NCBI RefSeq assembly: GCF_009709675.1
Contig: NZ_WMLB01000031.1
Location: 1 to 64,000 of the forward strand
Length of the DNA stretch: 64,000 bases
Reading direction: 5' to 3'
Source: Agromyces bracchium
GTDB lineage: Bacteria > Actinomycetota > Actinomycetes > Actinomycetales > Microbacteriaceae
The translations under genes were made by a program, and so were the position numbers. The notes under the pieces were generated by a model. The model ran no database searches, was not told the origin of the DNA, and was given only the letters and a program-made list of their open reading frames with translations. Positions 43,088 through 50,873 of the stretch are shown here, one piece after another (the stretch's first letter is position 1; every line of letters starts with the position of its first letter).

Positions 43088-43897
43088 CTACGACGAGCTG
43101 CCTGGCCAGGCCGCGGCCTCCGGCACGCTGATACAGAACTCAGCCACGATGTCGACCGACGCCGGATCCGCCGGATTCTTCGTCTGTGCCAGCGCACCCG
43201 CAATATACGCGGCCTGCAGGTCGATCGCAGCGTCATAAACTTCACGGGGCAATCCGTTGTCGATGACGCTGCTCAGCACGAGCAATTGATCCTGATCCTC
43301 GGGGGCTCGCTCCGAGGACGAGCTCGCGACAGTGGCAACTCTAAGCGCGGCGTTGCAGAACGACCGCGCGTCTTCCGCGTTGATGCTGCCGTCCGCGGAA
43401 TCTGGACCCTTCGACATTGTTAGTCGGACACCGACGCTCGCACACGCCTCACCCACCTCATACGACTGGTCGACCCAGGCGAAGAACGCAGTGTTCTGAT
43501 CGTGCACACTGACGGATTCCGAACCCCGAGCGACCATCGCCCGATCGTAGGATTCCAAGTAGGCACCGAGGGCCTCCTTTACCTCACTGTCTGACTCTGC
43601 GATACTCAGCGCCTCGGTGATTCCGGTGCGAGTGTCCGAACCGGGAGCACCGGAGCTCAGGCCCGAAGGTCCGCTCATCCTCGTGAAGACTTTGGCGATC
43701 TCCTGACATGCGAGCACGTTCTTGTTCTCACGATCCTGAAGCTGAATCATCAACGCGACGACCGCCACGACCACGCCGACGATGGTGGCCACAGCTGCGC
43801 TGATCCCCAGCCACGCGGCGACTGAGCTCTTGCCGTTGCCCGAAGAACGCGTTCTCGGAGCGGGGCGTGCTCCGCGACGGCCACCACTTGCACTCAT
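43088..43897 (-). CDS. Hypothetical single-pass membrane protein
   Basis: A 269-residue protein with a basic Gly/Arg N-terminus, one membrane helix at about 31-55 (WLGISAAVATIVGVVVAVVALMI), and a long soluble helical region rich in Asp/Glu/Ser. No family recognised. The ATG at 43897 has GAGGG upstream; the frame to 43942 is less likely. It is the last gene before the right end of the island; the 280 bp before it (42807-43087) holds no gene I can support. Confidence 0.55.
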   Translation of the reverse strand: MSASGGRRGARPAPRTRSSGNGKSSVAAWLGISAAVATIVGVVVAVVALMIQLQDRENKNVLACQEIAKVFTRMSGPSGLSSGAPGSDTRTGITEALSIAESDSEVKEALGAYLESYDRAMVARGSESVSVHDQNTAFFAWVDQSYEVGEACASVGVRLTMSKGPDSADGSINAEDARSFCNAALRVATVASSSSERAPEDQDQLLVLSSVIDNGLPREVYDAAIDLQAAYIAGALAQTKNPADPASVDIVAEFCISVPEAAAWPGSSS

Positions 43898-44024
43898 TGC
43901 ACCCTCGTGTGAGATCGACGTTTGCCCAACGATATCCACCAATGGTGCAGGCGGCGGCCACCTGCAATCACGGCATCCTGGAGCGAGCGCGAAGGTCTGC
44001 GGCTCCGGCCAAAGTCCGGATAAG

Positions 44025-44038
44025 CGTTGAATAAGCGT
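44025..44038. repeat. 14-bp repeat CGTTGAATAAGCGT, right copy
   Basis: Identical to 18670-18683 and in the same orientation. It is embedded in a local tandem (TAAGCGTTGAATAAGCGTTG). It lies 164 bp inside the right attachment core. Probable arm-type site of the element's recombinase. Confidence 0.5.
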
Positions 44039-44172
44039 TGAACGCGGATCACTCCGACGCGATCACCCGCGCGAGAAATGCCAGATCAGCGGCGCATTGG
44101 ACGATAGGTCCAATATTCGAACCCACGACACCGCCGAGACCACAAGCAAGTCTCGCCGCATCGAGAAACGAC

Positions 44173-44198
44173 AAAACCCCCGGATGACCGGGGGTTTT
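44173..44198. terminator. Terminator hairpin, right copy
   Basis: A perfect 11-bp stem (AAAACCCCCGG and complement) with ATGA loop, with flanking A and T tracts on both sides, so it can end transcription in either direction. It adjoins the right tRNA-derived repeat exactly as the left copy does. Confidence 0.85.
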
Positions 44199-44201
44199 CG
44201 T

Positions 44202-44253
44202 GTAGCGAGGGCGGGACTCGAACCCGCGACACCACGATTATGAGCCGTGTGCT
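44202..44253 (-). other. Right attachment site: truncated tRNA-Met (CAU) 3' portion
   Basis: Minus strand: the end of a D-stem (GAGC), a full anticodon arm CACGG-CTCATAA-TCGTG with CAU anticodon, variable loop, T-arm and 3' acceptor strand. The D-loop and 5' acceptor half (expected AGCGAGG) are missing, so it is not a working tRNA. Positions 44202-44236 are identical to the left copy. It retains about 16 bases more than the left copy, so it marks a second junction rather than the intact target. Confidence 0.8.
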
Positions 44254-44546
44254 CGTATTCGCGGCGTGGAGCCAGGATGTCTGGGTTTCAGAACGGCGAG
44301 ATCACGGCCGTTTCGGCTCACAGTGACCTCTGCTGGTTCACGGCTCGAATGGCCCAAGTGTGGTCAAAATGTGGTCAGCCTCTGGGGCGGCGTGCCATGG
44401 CCAGCCATCGCTTTGACGCGCCGGGCGCCCGGTGCGGGCAGAGCGAGGAACGGTGGCCCGCTGACTGCGATGCGGGCCACCGTCCCGGCTGTCGACCGAT
44501 GTTGGCCGGCCGAACTCGTGGAGCGTTGATCAGGAGGCGGTCGTAA
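44254..44546. other. No supported gene (293 bp) next to the attachment site
   Basis: One open frame (44247-44546, plus) exists but shows no domain. Its ARMAQVWSKCGQPLG stretch resembles tails of actinobacterial integrases only vaguely. It probably is element-end DNA. Confidence 0.35.
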
Positions 44547-47165
44547 CTACCGTGCCTTCTCTACTTTCACCTTCACCTTTGCCTTGATCTGCCCGGATCC
44601 CTTGTTCGCTTCGGCTGTGGCGGTCACAGTGACGTGTGGCGCGGTTCCGTCCGGTCGTACGATTACGAGTGCTTTCCCGGAGAACGCCCGGCGTACGTTG
44701 CTGTCTGCGTACCGTTCCAGGCTGATCGGGTTGCCGTTGTCGACACCGACGATCTCACCACCGGTCACGTCGAAGGTGATCCTGTTGTCGGCATCGGGGA
44801 CGAGGACGCCCTTCTTGTCGAGCACGTCCGCTGTGATGAACACGAGTTCTTCGCCATCGGGTGAGGCGGTCGACCGATCCGGTGTCAACGCCAGCTTCGC
44901 CGGAGCTCCCGCGGTCGACACGACGTCCTTCGCGACCAGTTGTCCGTCTCGATAGGCCTCGGCGCGGAGCGTACCGGGCTGGAACGGAACGTCCCAGGTC
45001 AGGTAGAGCTTCCCGTTGGCGCTCACCCGATACTCACCGCGCGGCCCCGTCTTCGTCTCGAAGGCCTTCTCCTCGATCAGTTGGTCGTTGAGGTACAGCT
45101 TCACCGAGTCGGCGTTCGTGTATGCCCACACGGTCACGGTGTCACCGGTTGCCCAGTTCCATTGCGGGAGCAGATGAACCATGGGTTCGGTGGTCCACTG
45201 GGACTGGTACAGGTAGTACAGGTCCTTCTTGAAGCCGGCGGTGTCGACCATGCCCGAATACGAGTTCTTCGGCTGCTCCAGTTCACCGTTGGCGTTCGTC
45301 CGAGCGGTGACACTTGCGTAGGGCGCGGTCTCACCGAAGTAGTCGAATCCCGACCAGAGGTAGGAACCGAGCACTCGCGGCTCCTCGTAGACGTGCCGAA
45401 GGGAGGTCGACGAGTCGAAGAGGGCGGGGACCCCGAACGGGAACTCGTTGTCGTAGGAGGATGCCTGCCACGATTCGGGGTAGGTCGGCTGACCGTTCAC
45501 CGGATCGACGAGATCCGCGAACCGACCGATCAATCCCTTCGGGTTGTAGTAGTAGCCCCGGCTGCGGAAGCCCCAGGATGCCTCGGTCTGCAGGACGACG
45601 CCGTTCGGATGCGACTGCGAGATCGACCGCAGCGTGTTCCGGTCTCCGTAATTAACACCCGGAATATCCAGGACGTTGCGAATTGCCGCATAGGGGTCGC
45701 TGGGTTGCTGCGACTGCTCGCCCCACGTGGTCGGGCGTGTCGTATCGATCTCCTTGACCCACTGGTTCAGGTTCTGGGCGTCCTGAATCGCTTGGACACG
45801 AGCGTCAGGGCTGGCGACATTGATCGGAATCTCGTTGCCGATCGACCACATGATCACGGCGGGTGAGTTCTTGTCGCGCTGGACCATCTCCTGGATGTCC
45901 TGCTTCGCATCGGTGGGGAAGAACTGGGAGTAGTCGTTCGAGGTCTTGGCGACACGCCACTGGTCGAACGCCTCCTCCAACAGTGTGATGCCGAGCTTCT
46001 CCGCCTCCTCGATCAGGACCCGCGAGCCCGGGTTGTGTGAGATTCGGACCGAGTTCACGCCAGCGGACTTCAGGATCTCGAGCTGGCGCTTGACCGCGCT
46101 CCGGTTGACCGCAGCGCCGAGAGCGCCCAGATCGTGGTGCATGTTCATACCACGGATGACGAACGGCTCGCCATTCAAGTACGCACCCTGACCATCGACG
46201 CGGAAGGAGCGAAGGCCCGTCACCGTCTGGTATGTGTCGACCAAGCTGCCGTCGACCGTGACGTTGGAGATGACCGTGTAGAGGTAGGGGTCTTCAGGCG
46301 ACCACAACCGAGGGTCCGGAACGGCGATGCTCTGACTGAACACCTCAGCGCCAGCGGAAGCAACCGATTTGGCCGGTGAGACCCCATTGGCTACTTCCAC
46401 ACCTGAAGCATCGATCACGGACGTCTCCAGCGCGACGTTCTGCTCGGTGCCGGAATCATTCGCGATGGTCGTCTCGACGGCGACGTTCGCGACGCCGTTC
46501 GACACATCAGCTTCAAGCGTCGGGGTCGTGACATACGTCCCGTGCCGGTCGACGTGGACCGTGTCCGTGACCGTCAGCGTCACGTCCCGATAGATGCCGC
46601 TTCCCGTGTACCACCGGGAGTTCGGCTTGATGTTGGACACGCCAACCGCGATGACGTTCGCTCCCCCGTCTGTTCGGACGAGGTCAGTGATGTCAAAGCT
46701 GAACGACGTATAGCCATAGTTGTGGACCCCGAGCTGCTGCCCGTTCAGGAACACCTGGGTGACACCCATGACACCATCGAAGTCGACGCTGATCCGCTTC
46801 CCGGACGCTGATTCCGGCAGGGTGAACGACTTCCGATACCACCCGTCGCCAGCCGGCAGCAGACCTTCGTTGCTGGTGGTCGATCCGCCTGGAGCGAAGT
46901 CCTGATGAATCGACCAGTCGTGCGGCACCTGAACCGATTCCCAGGACGAATCATCGAACCCCGGCTCCTGCGCACCATCGGGGTCGCCCAACGCGAACCG
47001 CCATCCGTCATCAAAGTCGACGCTCCGGGCGTCCACGGCCACGCTCGTTGGCGCTGGCGCGGCCGCCGCAGGCTGAGCGAGCACGGTCATGCCTCCACCG
47101 ACGAGCACGGCCGAAACGACGAGGGCACCTAACCGCCGGCACAGTGTCTTGAGTTCCATTTCCAC
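44547..47165 (-). CDS. Secreted glycoside hydrolase family 2 protein (beta-galactosidase-like)
   Basis: An 872-residue exported enzyme. Residues 1-36 form a signal peptide (RRLGALVVSAVLVGGGMTVLAQPAAA). Then come the GH2 sugar-binding jelly roll (about 45-200), Ig-like domain (200-320), TIM barrel (325-620) with acid/base Glu445 (SIGNEIP) and nucleophile Glu528 (QTEASWG), and C-terminal Ig-like domains ending in a Lys-rich tail. It would release galactose (or another beta-linked sugar) outside the cell. The ATG at 47165 has GGAGAAG upstream. A LacI-type operator lies 28 bp upstream; no lacI gene is adjacent. Confidence 0.92.
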   Translation of the reverse strand: MEMELKTLCRRLGALVVSAVLVGGGMTVLAQPAAAAPAPTSVAVDARSVDFDDGWRFALGDPDGAQEPGFDDSSWESVQVPHDWSIHQDFAPGGSTTSNEGLLPAGDGWYRKSFTLPESASGKRISVDFDGVMGVTQVFLNGQQLGVHNYGYTSFSFDITDLVRTDGGANVIAVGVSNIKPNSRWYTGSGIYRDVTLTVTDTVHVDRHGTYVTTPTLEADVSNGVANVAVETTIANDSGTEQNVALETSVIDASGVEVANGVSPAKSVASAGAEVFSQSIAVPDPRLWSPEDPYLYTVISNVTVDGSLVDTYQTVTGLRSFRVDGQGAYLNGEPFVIRGMNMHHDLGALGAAVNRSAVKRQLEILKSAGVNSVRISHNPGSRVLIEEAEKLGITLLEEAFDQWRVAKTSNDYSQFFPTDAKQDIQEMVQRDKNSPAVIMWSIGNEIPINVASPDARVQAIQDAQNLNQWVKEIDTTRPTTWGEQSQQPSDPYAAIRNVLDIPGVNYGDRNTLRSISQSHPNGVVLQTEASWGFRSRGYYYNPKGLIGRFADLVDPVNGQPTYPESWQASSYDNEFPFGVPALFDSSTSLRHVYEEPRVLGSYLWSGFDYFGETAPYASVTARTNANGELEQPKNSYSGMVDTAGFKKDLYYLYQSQWTTEPMVHLLPQWNWATGDTVTVWAYTNADSVKLYLNDQLIEEKAFETKTGPRGEYRVSANGKLYLTWDVPFQPGTLRAEAYRDGQLVAKDVVSTAGAPAKLALTPDRSTASPDGEELVFITADVLDKKGVLVPDADNRITFDVTGGEIVGVDNGNPISLERYADSNVRRAFSGKALVIVRPDGTAPHVTVTATAEANKGSGQIKAKVKVKVEKAR

Positions 47166-47192
47166 TTCTCCATTGAGGTGAGTCGCCGGCCC

Positions 47193-47204
47193 GTTAGCGC
47201 TAAC
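47193..47204. promoter_or_regulatory. LacI-type operator upstream of the GH2 gene
   Basis: GTTAGCGCTAAC is a perfect 12-bp palindrome with central GC, the classical actinobacterial LacI-family operator form, 28 bp before the GH2 start. The regulator gene is not in the window. Confidence 0.7.
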
Positions 47205-47427
47205 ATTTCGCGATGTCAGAAAAGTGACCGGTCACATAGTGTCGCAGCGGACACTATCATCGTGGCTTCCTCGGCGCAAGGTGGCCTCAACGGAGCTCAG
47301 CCCCTCCACCGGCGGATCCGCGAGCCGCGGGAGCCTTCGCTCACGAAGGCGAGCCTGTAGCCCGGACACCGACGACGACGGGTCTTCAGATGGGTTTGGC
47401 AGCACCGCCACCGAACACCCCGCCGTC

Positions 47428-47976
47428 TCAGCTGGACGAGAGCCGGACTGCGGTCAACGTTTCGAGGTCCTCCGCGAGCCGCGGGAGCAGCCGCTCCAGG
47501 GCATCGACATCCGGCTCGGACCAAGCGCTGAAGAGAAGGTCGTAGAACCGTCTGCCCGTGGCTGCAAACTCGTTCGCGAAGGCCAATCCCGAAGGTGTGA
47601 GCTCGACGAACACCGATCGAGTATCCGCAGCATTCGTCCTTCGTTGAACGAGGCCAATGGATTCGAGACGAGCGACGATCTTGCTGACGTTCGCACGACC
47701 CGTACTCAGAATCTCCGCCAGCTCGGCCGGGCGGAGTGGACCTCGTCGGATCACCTCCGTCAGCAAACGGAAGGCCGATTCGTCCCCCCGCAAAGGAAAT
47801 CCGGTCGCTTCCATGGAACCTTGAAGCACGCGCCTAGACTGCGACCACAGGACGATCCGCTGGACGCCATCGGCGATGAGCTGCGCACGCTCAACCGAGT
47901 CCGACGATCCGCTCTCAGCGCCGATCGGCAGGACGATTCCCTGCTTGCCCTCCGACTGGACCGTCACCGACACCAC
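47428..47976 (-). CDS. MarR-family transcriptional regulator
   Basis: A 182-residue regulator. The winged helix is at about 65-130 (LLTEVIRRGPLRPAELAEILSTGRANVSKIVARLESIGLVQRRTNAADTRSVFVELT). A 40-residue N-terminal extension may reflect a start set too far upstream; GTG at 47976 has no clear ribosome site and a later Met (about codon 55) would cut into the fold. It is upstream of the GH2 gene on the same strand, with 262 bp between. Effector unknown. Confidence 0.83.
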   Translation of the reverse strand: MVSVTVQSEGKQGIVLPIGAESGSSDSVERAQLIADGVQRIVLWSQSRRVLQGSMEATGFPLRGDESAFRLLTEVIRRGPLRPAELAEILSTGRANVSKIVARLESIGLVQRRTNAADTRSVFVELTPSGLAFANEFAATGRRFYDLLFSAWSEPDVDALERLLPRLAEDLETLTAVRLSSS

Positions 47977-48328
47977 CCCACATCGAACCTAGCGCCACCG
48001 CAACTTGAGTGTCGACCGGCACGGTCGGCCGCACCCGCGACCCGCCAGGCGCCGTCGATACGACGAGGGTACCTGCCCTCACAATCACCGGCGGCTTGCT
48101 GCCTGATTCTGCCTTCTCATCCGCGCGCGACCTTGGTGCGAACCTCCATCGATTAGATACCGCGCGACCCATATGTCAAGTTCGAACGATGTCTCAGCCC
48201 TCGCTTACCGGTGGGATTTGAACCCGCATCCTTCCATCAACAGGCCGCAGTTGGGCCAAGATCCGCAAGAATTCAAGCTTCCTCGATCATCTTGAACAGT
48301 GCAGAGACCGCTCCGATTGCCGCGGATT
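47977..48328. other. No supported gene (352 bp); possible second tRNA-like scrap
   Basis: At 48205-48235 the minus strand reads GCGGG-TTCAAAT-CCCAC, which is T-arm-like with one mismatch, and the surrounding sequence does not fold into a tRNA. I see no gene here. It directly precedes the IS256-type remnant. Confidence 0.3.
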
Positions 48329-49228
48329 GGGGACTGTCTGATTTTCGGTGTTTCTGGGTCGGCCTGACCGGAAGGAACAGGCCGTGATGGACACGACCGA
48401 GATGATCGATCCCGTGACGGGAGAGATCATCGATGAGCAGCAGCTCGCTGAGCAGCTGCTGAAGCAAGCGAAGGAACAAGGCGTTGACCTGCTGGGCCCG
48501 GACGGGCTGCTGAACGGCTTGACCAAGCGGGTGCTGGAATCCGCGCTCGAGGCGGAGATGACCGAGCACCTCGGCCGCGACAAGCACGAGCCCGCCGAGG
48601 GCGGCAACGTCCGCAACGGCACCAGGTCCAAGACCGTGCTGACCGAGGTCGGCCCGGTGCAGATCGATGTGCCGCGGGACCGGGACGGGTCGTTCACCCC
48701 GGCGATCGTGAAGAAGCGGCAGCAGCGCCTGACCGGCGTCGACGAGATCGTCCTCTCATTGACTGCGCGCGGGCTGACGACCGGTGAGGTCGCGGCGCAC
48801 TTCGACGAGGTCTACGGCGCATCCGTGTCGAAGGACACGATCTCGAGGATCACGGACAAGGTGATCGAGGAGATGACGGACTGGGCCAACCGGCCGCTGG
48901 ACCGCGTCTACCCCGTGGTGTTCATCGACGCCCTGGTCGTGAAGGTCCGCGACGGGCAGGTGCAGAACAAGCCGTTCTATATTGCCGTCGGCGTCACCGT
49001 GAACGGCGAACGCGACATCCTCGGCATCTGGGTCGGTGACGGCGGCGAAGGCGCGAAGTTCTGGCTCGGAGTGCTGACCGAGATCAAGAACCGCGGCGCC
49101 GAGGACGTCTGCATCGTCGTGTGCGATGGCCTGAAGGGGCTGCCCGAATCGATCAACACAGTCTGGCCGCTCGCGACGGTTCAGACCTGCATCATCCACC
49201 TGATCCGGGGCACGTTCCGGGGCAGTCC
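48329..49228 (+). mobile_element. IS256-family insertion sequence, internally deleted
   Basis: The left end begins at about 48329 with GGGGACTGTCTGATTTTCGG. The transposase frame stops resembling the family at about 49208, and a GGCAGTCCCT stretch at 49221-49230 resembles the inverted left end, so the right third of the element seems deleted. The element lies inside a GHKL-type ATPase gene on the other strand. Confidence 0.7.
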
Positions 49229-49250
49229 CTCCCATTGTCCTCGACGCTAA
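48387..49250 (+). pseudogene. IS256-family (Mutator) transposase, truncated
   Basis: About 274 codons of a transposase that is normally 400-430 residues. Family hallmarks are GLTKRVLESALEAEMTEHLG, VPRDRDGSFTPAIVKKRQ, LTARGLTTGEVAAHFDEVYG and the first catalytic Asp in YPVVFIDALVVKVRDG, with the second in VVCDGLKGLPESI. It ends just after VQTCIIHLIR, followed by unrelated residues, so the catalytic Glu and C-terminus are missing. It cannot move itself. Start ATG at 48387 follows AAGGAACAGG. Confidence 0.9.
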
Positions 49251-49488
49251 AGCCTGTGATGATCTTGAGCGGTGCGCGGCCGGGAGCTCCGGTGCCGAGG
49301 TCGAACTCCGCCTGTGCCTCTCGATGGATTCGAACCGTGAGACGACCTCGACCAGCGGCATCGTTGGGGAACCGACTGTCGATCGCCTGAATACCGTTGA
49401 CGACCGCTTCGTGGAGCGGGAGTAGCGCATGGGTTTTCGGCAGCGTTGTGTTCCGCACCCGACCTGCCAGCGACGTCTTCAGCGCCAT
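49231..49488 (-). pseudogene. GHKL-type ATPase protein, N-terminal fragment cut by the IS256 remnant
   Basis: About 86 codons starting MALKTSLAGRVRNTTLP. The N-box of the Bergerat fold is visible (LLPLHEAVVNGIQAIDSRF, with Glu and Asn) and the G1 box FSVEDNG begins exactly where the reading runs into the insertion-sequence end. The rest of the protein is not found on the other side of the remnant. The ATG at 49488 has AGGAGAGGG upstream. The family is seen in uncharacterised ATPases, some near defence genes; role unknown. Confidence 0.7.
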
Positions 49489-49665
49489 GATCCCTCTCCT
49501 GTGTGCTCGTTGTCATGGACGGTAGACCCGGTCACTGACATGTCATCGTGCTCGCGGCGTCACCGCGAAGCCGACCGACACACCGCTTTCTACTCACTGG
49601 GCGTCGCCAGCGCCTGCTTCCGGAACGATGCTTCGAGCGGAGCGCCCCTCGGGTCCGCGCTCAAG

Positions 49666-49800
49666 CTAGTTTCGCGGGAGCACGAGCACGCCGCATCGAC
49701 GACAGTACGCGTGGCCGCGATTCCGCATGCACCGTGTGCCACAGTTTGGACAGTCAGGTTCCGTTGCGGCGATCAGGGATTCGAGTTCCTCAGTACACAT
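49666..49800 (-). CDS. Zinc-ribbon micro-protein overlapping the cell-wall hydrolase gene
   Basis: A 44-residue protein, MCTEELESLIAATEPDCPNC then GTRCMRNRGHAYCRRCGVLV, with a CxxC...CxxC zinc ribbon. Its ATG at 49800 lies 11 bp inside the end of the upstream gene, so translation is probably coupled. It ends the transfer operon. The function may be regulatory or structural; no family recognised. Confidence 0.65.
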   Translation of the reverse strand: MCTEELESLIAATEPDCPNCGTRCMRNRGHAYCRRCGVLVLPRN

Positions 49801-50866
49801 TCGCCAACCCGGTGAGAAGTGAGCCAGAAGCGTTAGGGAGGTCGACGTGCAGGTGGTTGCAGCTGTCGTCGAACTCTTCGAGATTGCGAAACGCGATCGC
49901 ACTACCTACGGCGGCTCGACACTGCGCCTGGCCGACGCGGGCTCCGGCAGGCATGGCGGGGTCGAGCATCGAGATGAGGCGTACGGAGTATGAGTCGGCA
50001 CCAGTGAGGGCATGTCCGTCGAGCGAGTAGAAGTCGACGGCGTGGCCACCGCCTTTCGTCCAGTGTGAGGAGTTGGTGCCGGCGCCGAGGAGTGAGCCGG
50101 TGCAGTGTCGGTTGAGGTCGCTGATGCCGACGGTGTCGAAGGTGCGGACGGCGAGGACGATGACCTGCAGGGTGCCGATCTCGATGCCGCATCCGGGCAC
50201 GTTGCGGCCTACGGCGATGTCGGTGATCTGCTCGAGGTAGCGAGGCTCGAGCACACGGAGCCGGCCGGCCTCGACGGCCGCGGCGAGTTCCTGTGCGAGC
50301 GTCGTCGCGTCACCGTCGATGCCGCAGGCGCCGGCGCTGGATGTGCTGGTGAGTGCGTTGACGACTTCGACGGCGGCTGAGTAGTAGGGCGTGTAGTGGT
50401 CGGGGTCTTGGTTGATCTGCACGGTGTGCGCTGCCAACGATGGCTCTATGGTGTCCCAGCTGGGGACCTGGGCGAGTCGGCGGAGGAAGGCTGTGGCGGC
50501 CGTTGCGAGGTTGAGTCGGTCGGCGCGGGTTCCGTAGGACTCGCCTTGTTGGAAGACGCCGATGGTGGTGTTGTCGACATGGTCGCCGTGGTCGAGATTG
50601 CGGAGCGAGCTCTCCCCCATCGCGGTCATCACCGCGATCGTGGCCGCGCGGGGCGGCAGGCCGAGCTTCGCGGCAGAGTTCATGATCATCGCGGCGATGC
50701 CGAGTTGGGTACCGTCGTATCCGGCGACCGGGCCTGACTGTTCGGCGGTGGTGGGGTTGATGGTGCCGCCGCCGCAGCTGGCGGTTGCGGTGTTGAGCAT
50801 GAATGCGCCGCCGAGGAGGGTGCCGAAGATGATCGCGCCGGCGATGCCGATGTTCCGGGCCCGCAT
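49790..50866 (-). CDS. Cell-wall hydrolase of the transfer apparatus (lysozyme-like plus M15-like domains)
   Basis: A 358-residue protein with an N-terminal membrane or signal helix (NIGIAGAIIFGTLLGGAFML). Residues about 50-170 resemble a lytic-transglycosylase-type domain (GIAAMIMNSAAKLGLPPRAATIAVMTAMGESSLRN; FQQGESYGTRADRL). The C-terminal part keeps HAVDFYSLD...CNHLHVDL, with spaced His/Asp as in M15/D-Ala-D-Ala peptidases. It would open peptidoglycan for the conjugation channel. It is 7 bp after the VirB4-like gene in the same operon. Confidence 0.75.
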   Translation of the reverse strand: MRARNIGIAGAIIFGTLLGGAFMLNTATASCGGGTINPTTAEQSGPVAGYDGTQLGIAAMIMNSAAKLGLPPRAATIAVMTAMGESSLRNLDHGDHVDNTTIGVFQQGESYGTRADRLNLATAATAFLRRLAQVPSWDTIEPSLAAHTVQINQDPDHYTPYYSAAVEVVNALTSTSSAGACGIDGDATTLAQELAAAVEAGRLRVLEPRYLEQITDIAVGRNVPGCGIEIGTLQVIVLAVRTFDTVGISDLNRHCTGSLLGAGTNSSHWTKGGGHAVDFYSLDGHALTGADSYSVRLISMLDPAMPAGARVGQAQCRAAVGSAIAFRNLEEFDDSCNHLHVDLPNASGSLLTGLANVY

Positions 50867-50873
50867 CCGCTGG

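Noticed and set aside
18483-44253. Functional tRNA-Met genes at the two repeats.
   Set aside because: Both lack the D-arm and 5' acceptor half, so neither can fold into a tRNA.
48200-48240. A second tRNA fragment used as attachment site.
   Set aside because: The T-arm-like piece has a C-A mismatch and no other tRNA arm around it; it has no partner repeat in the window.
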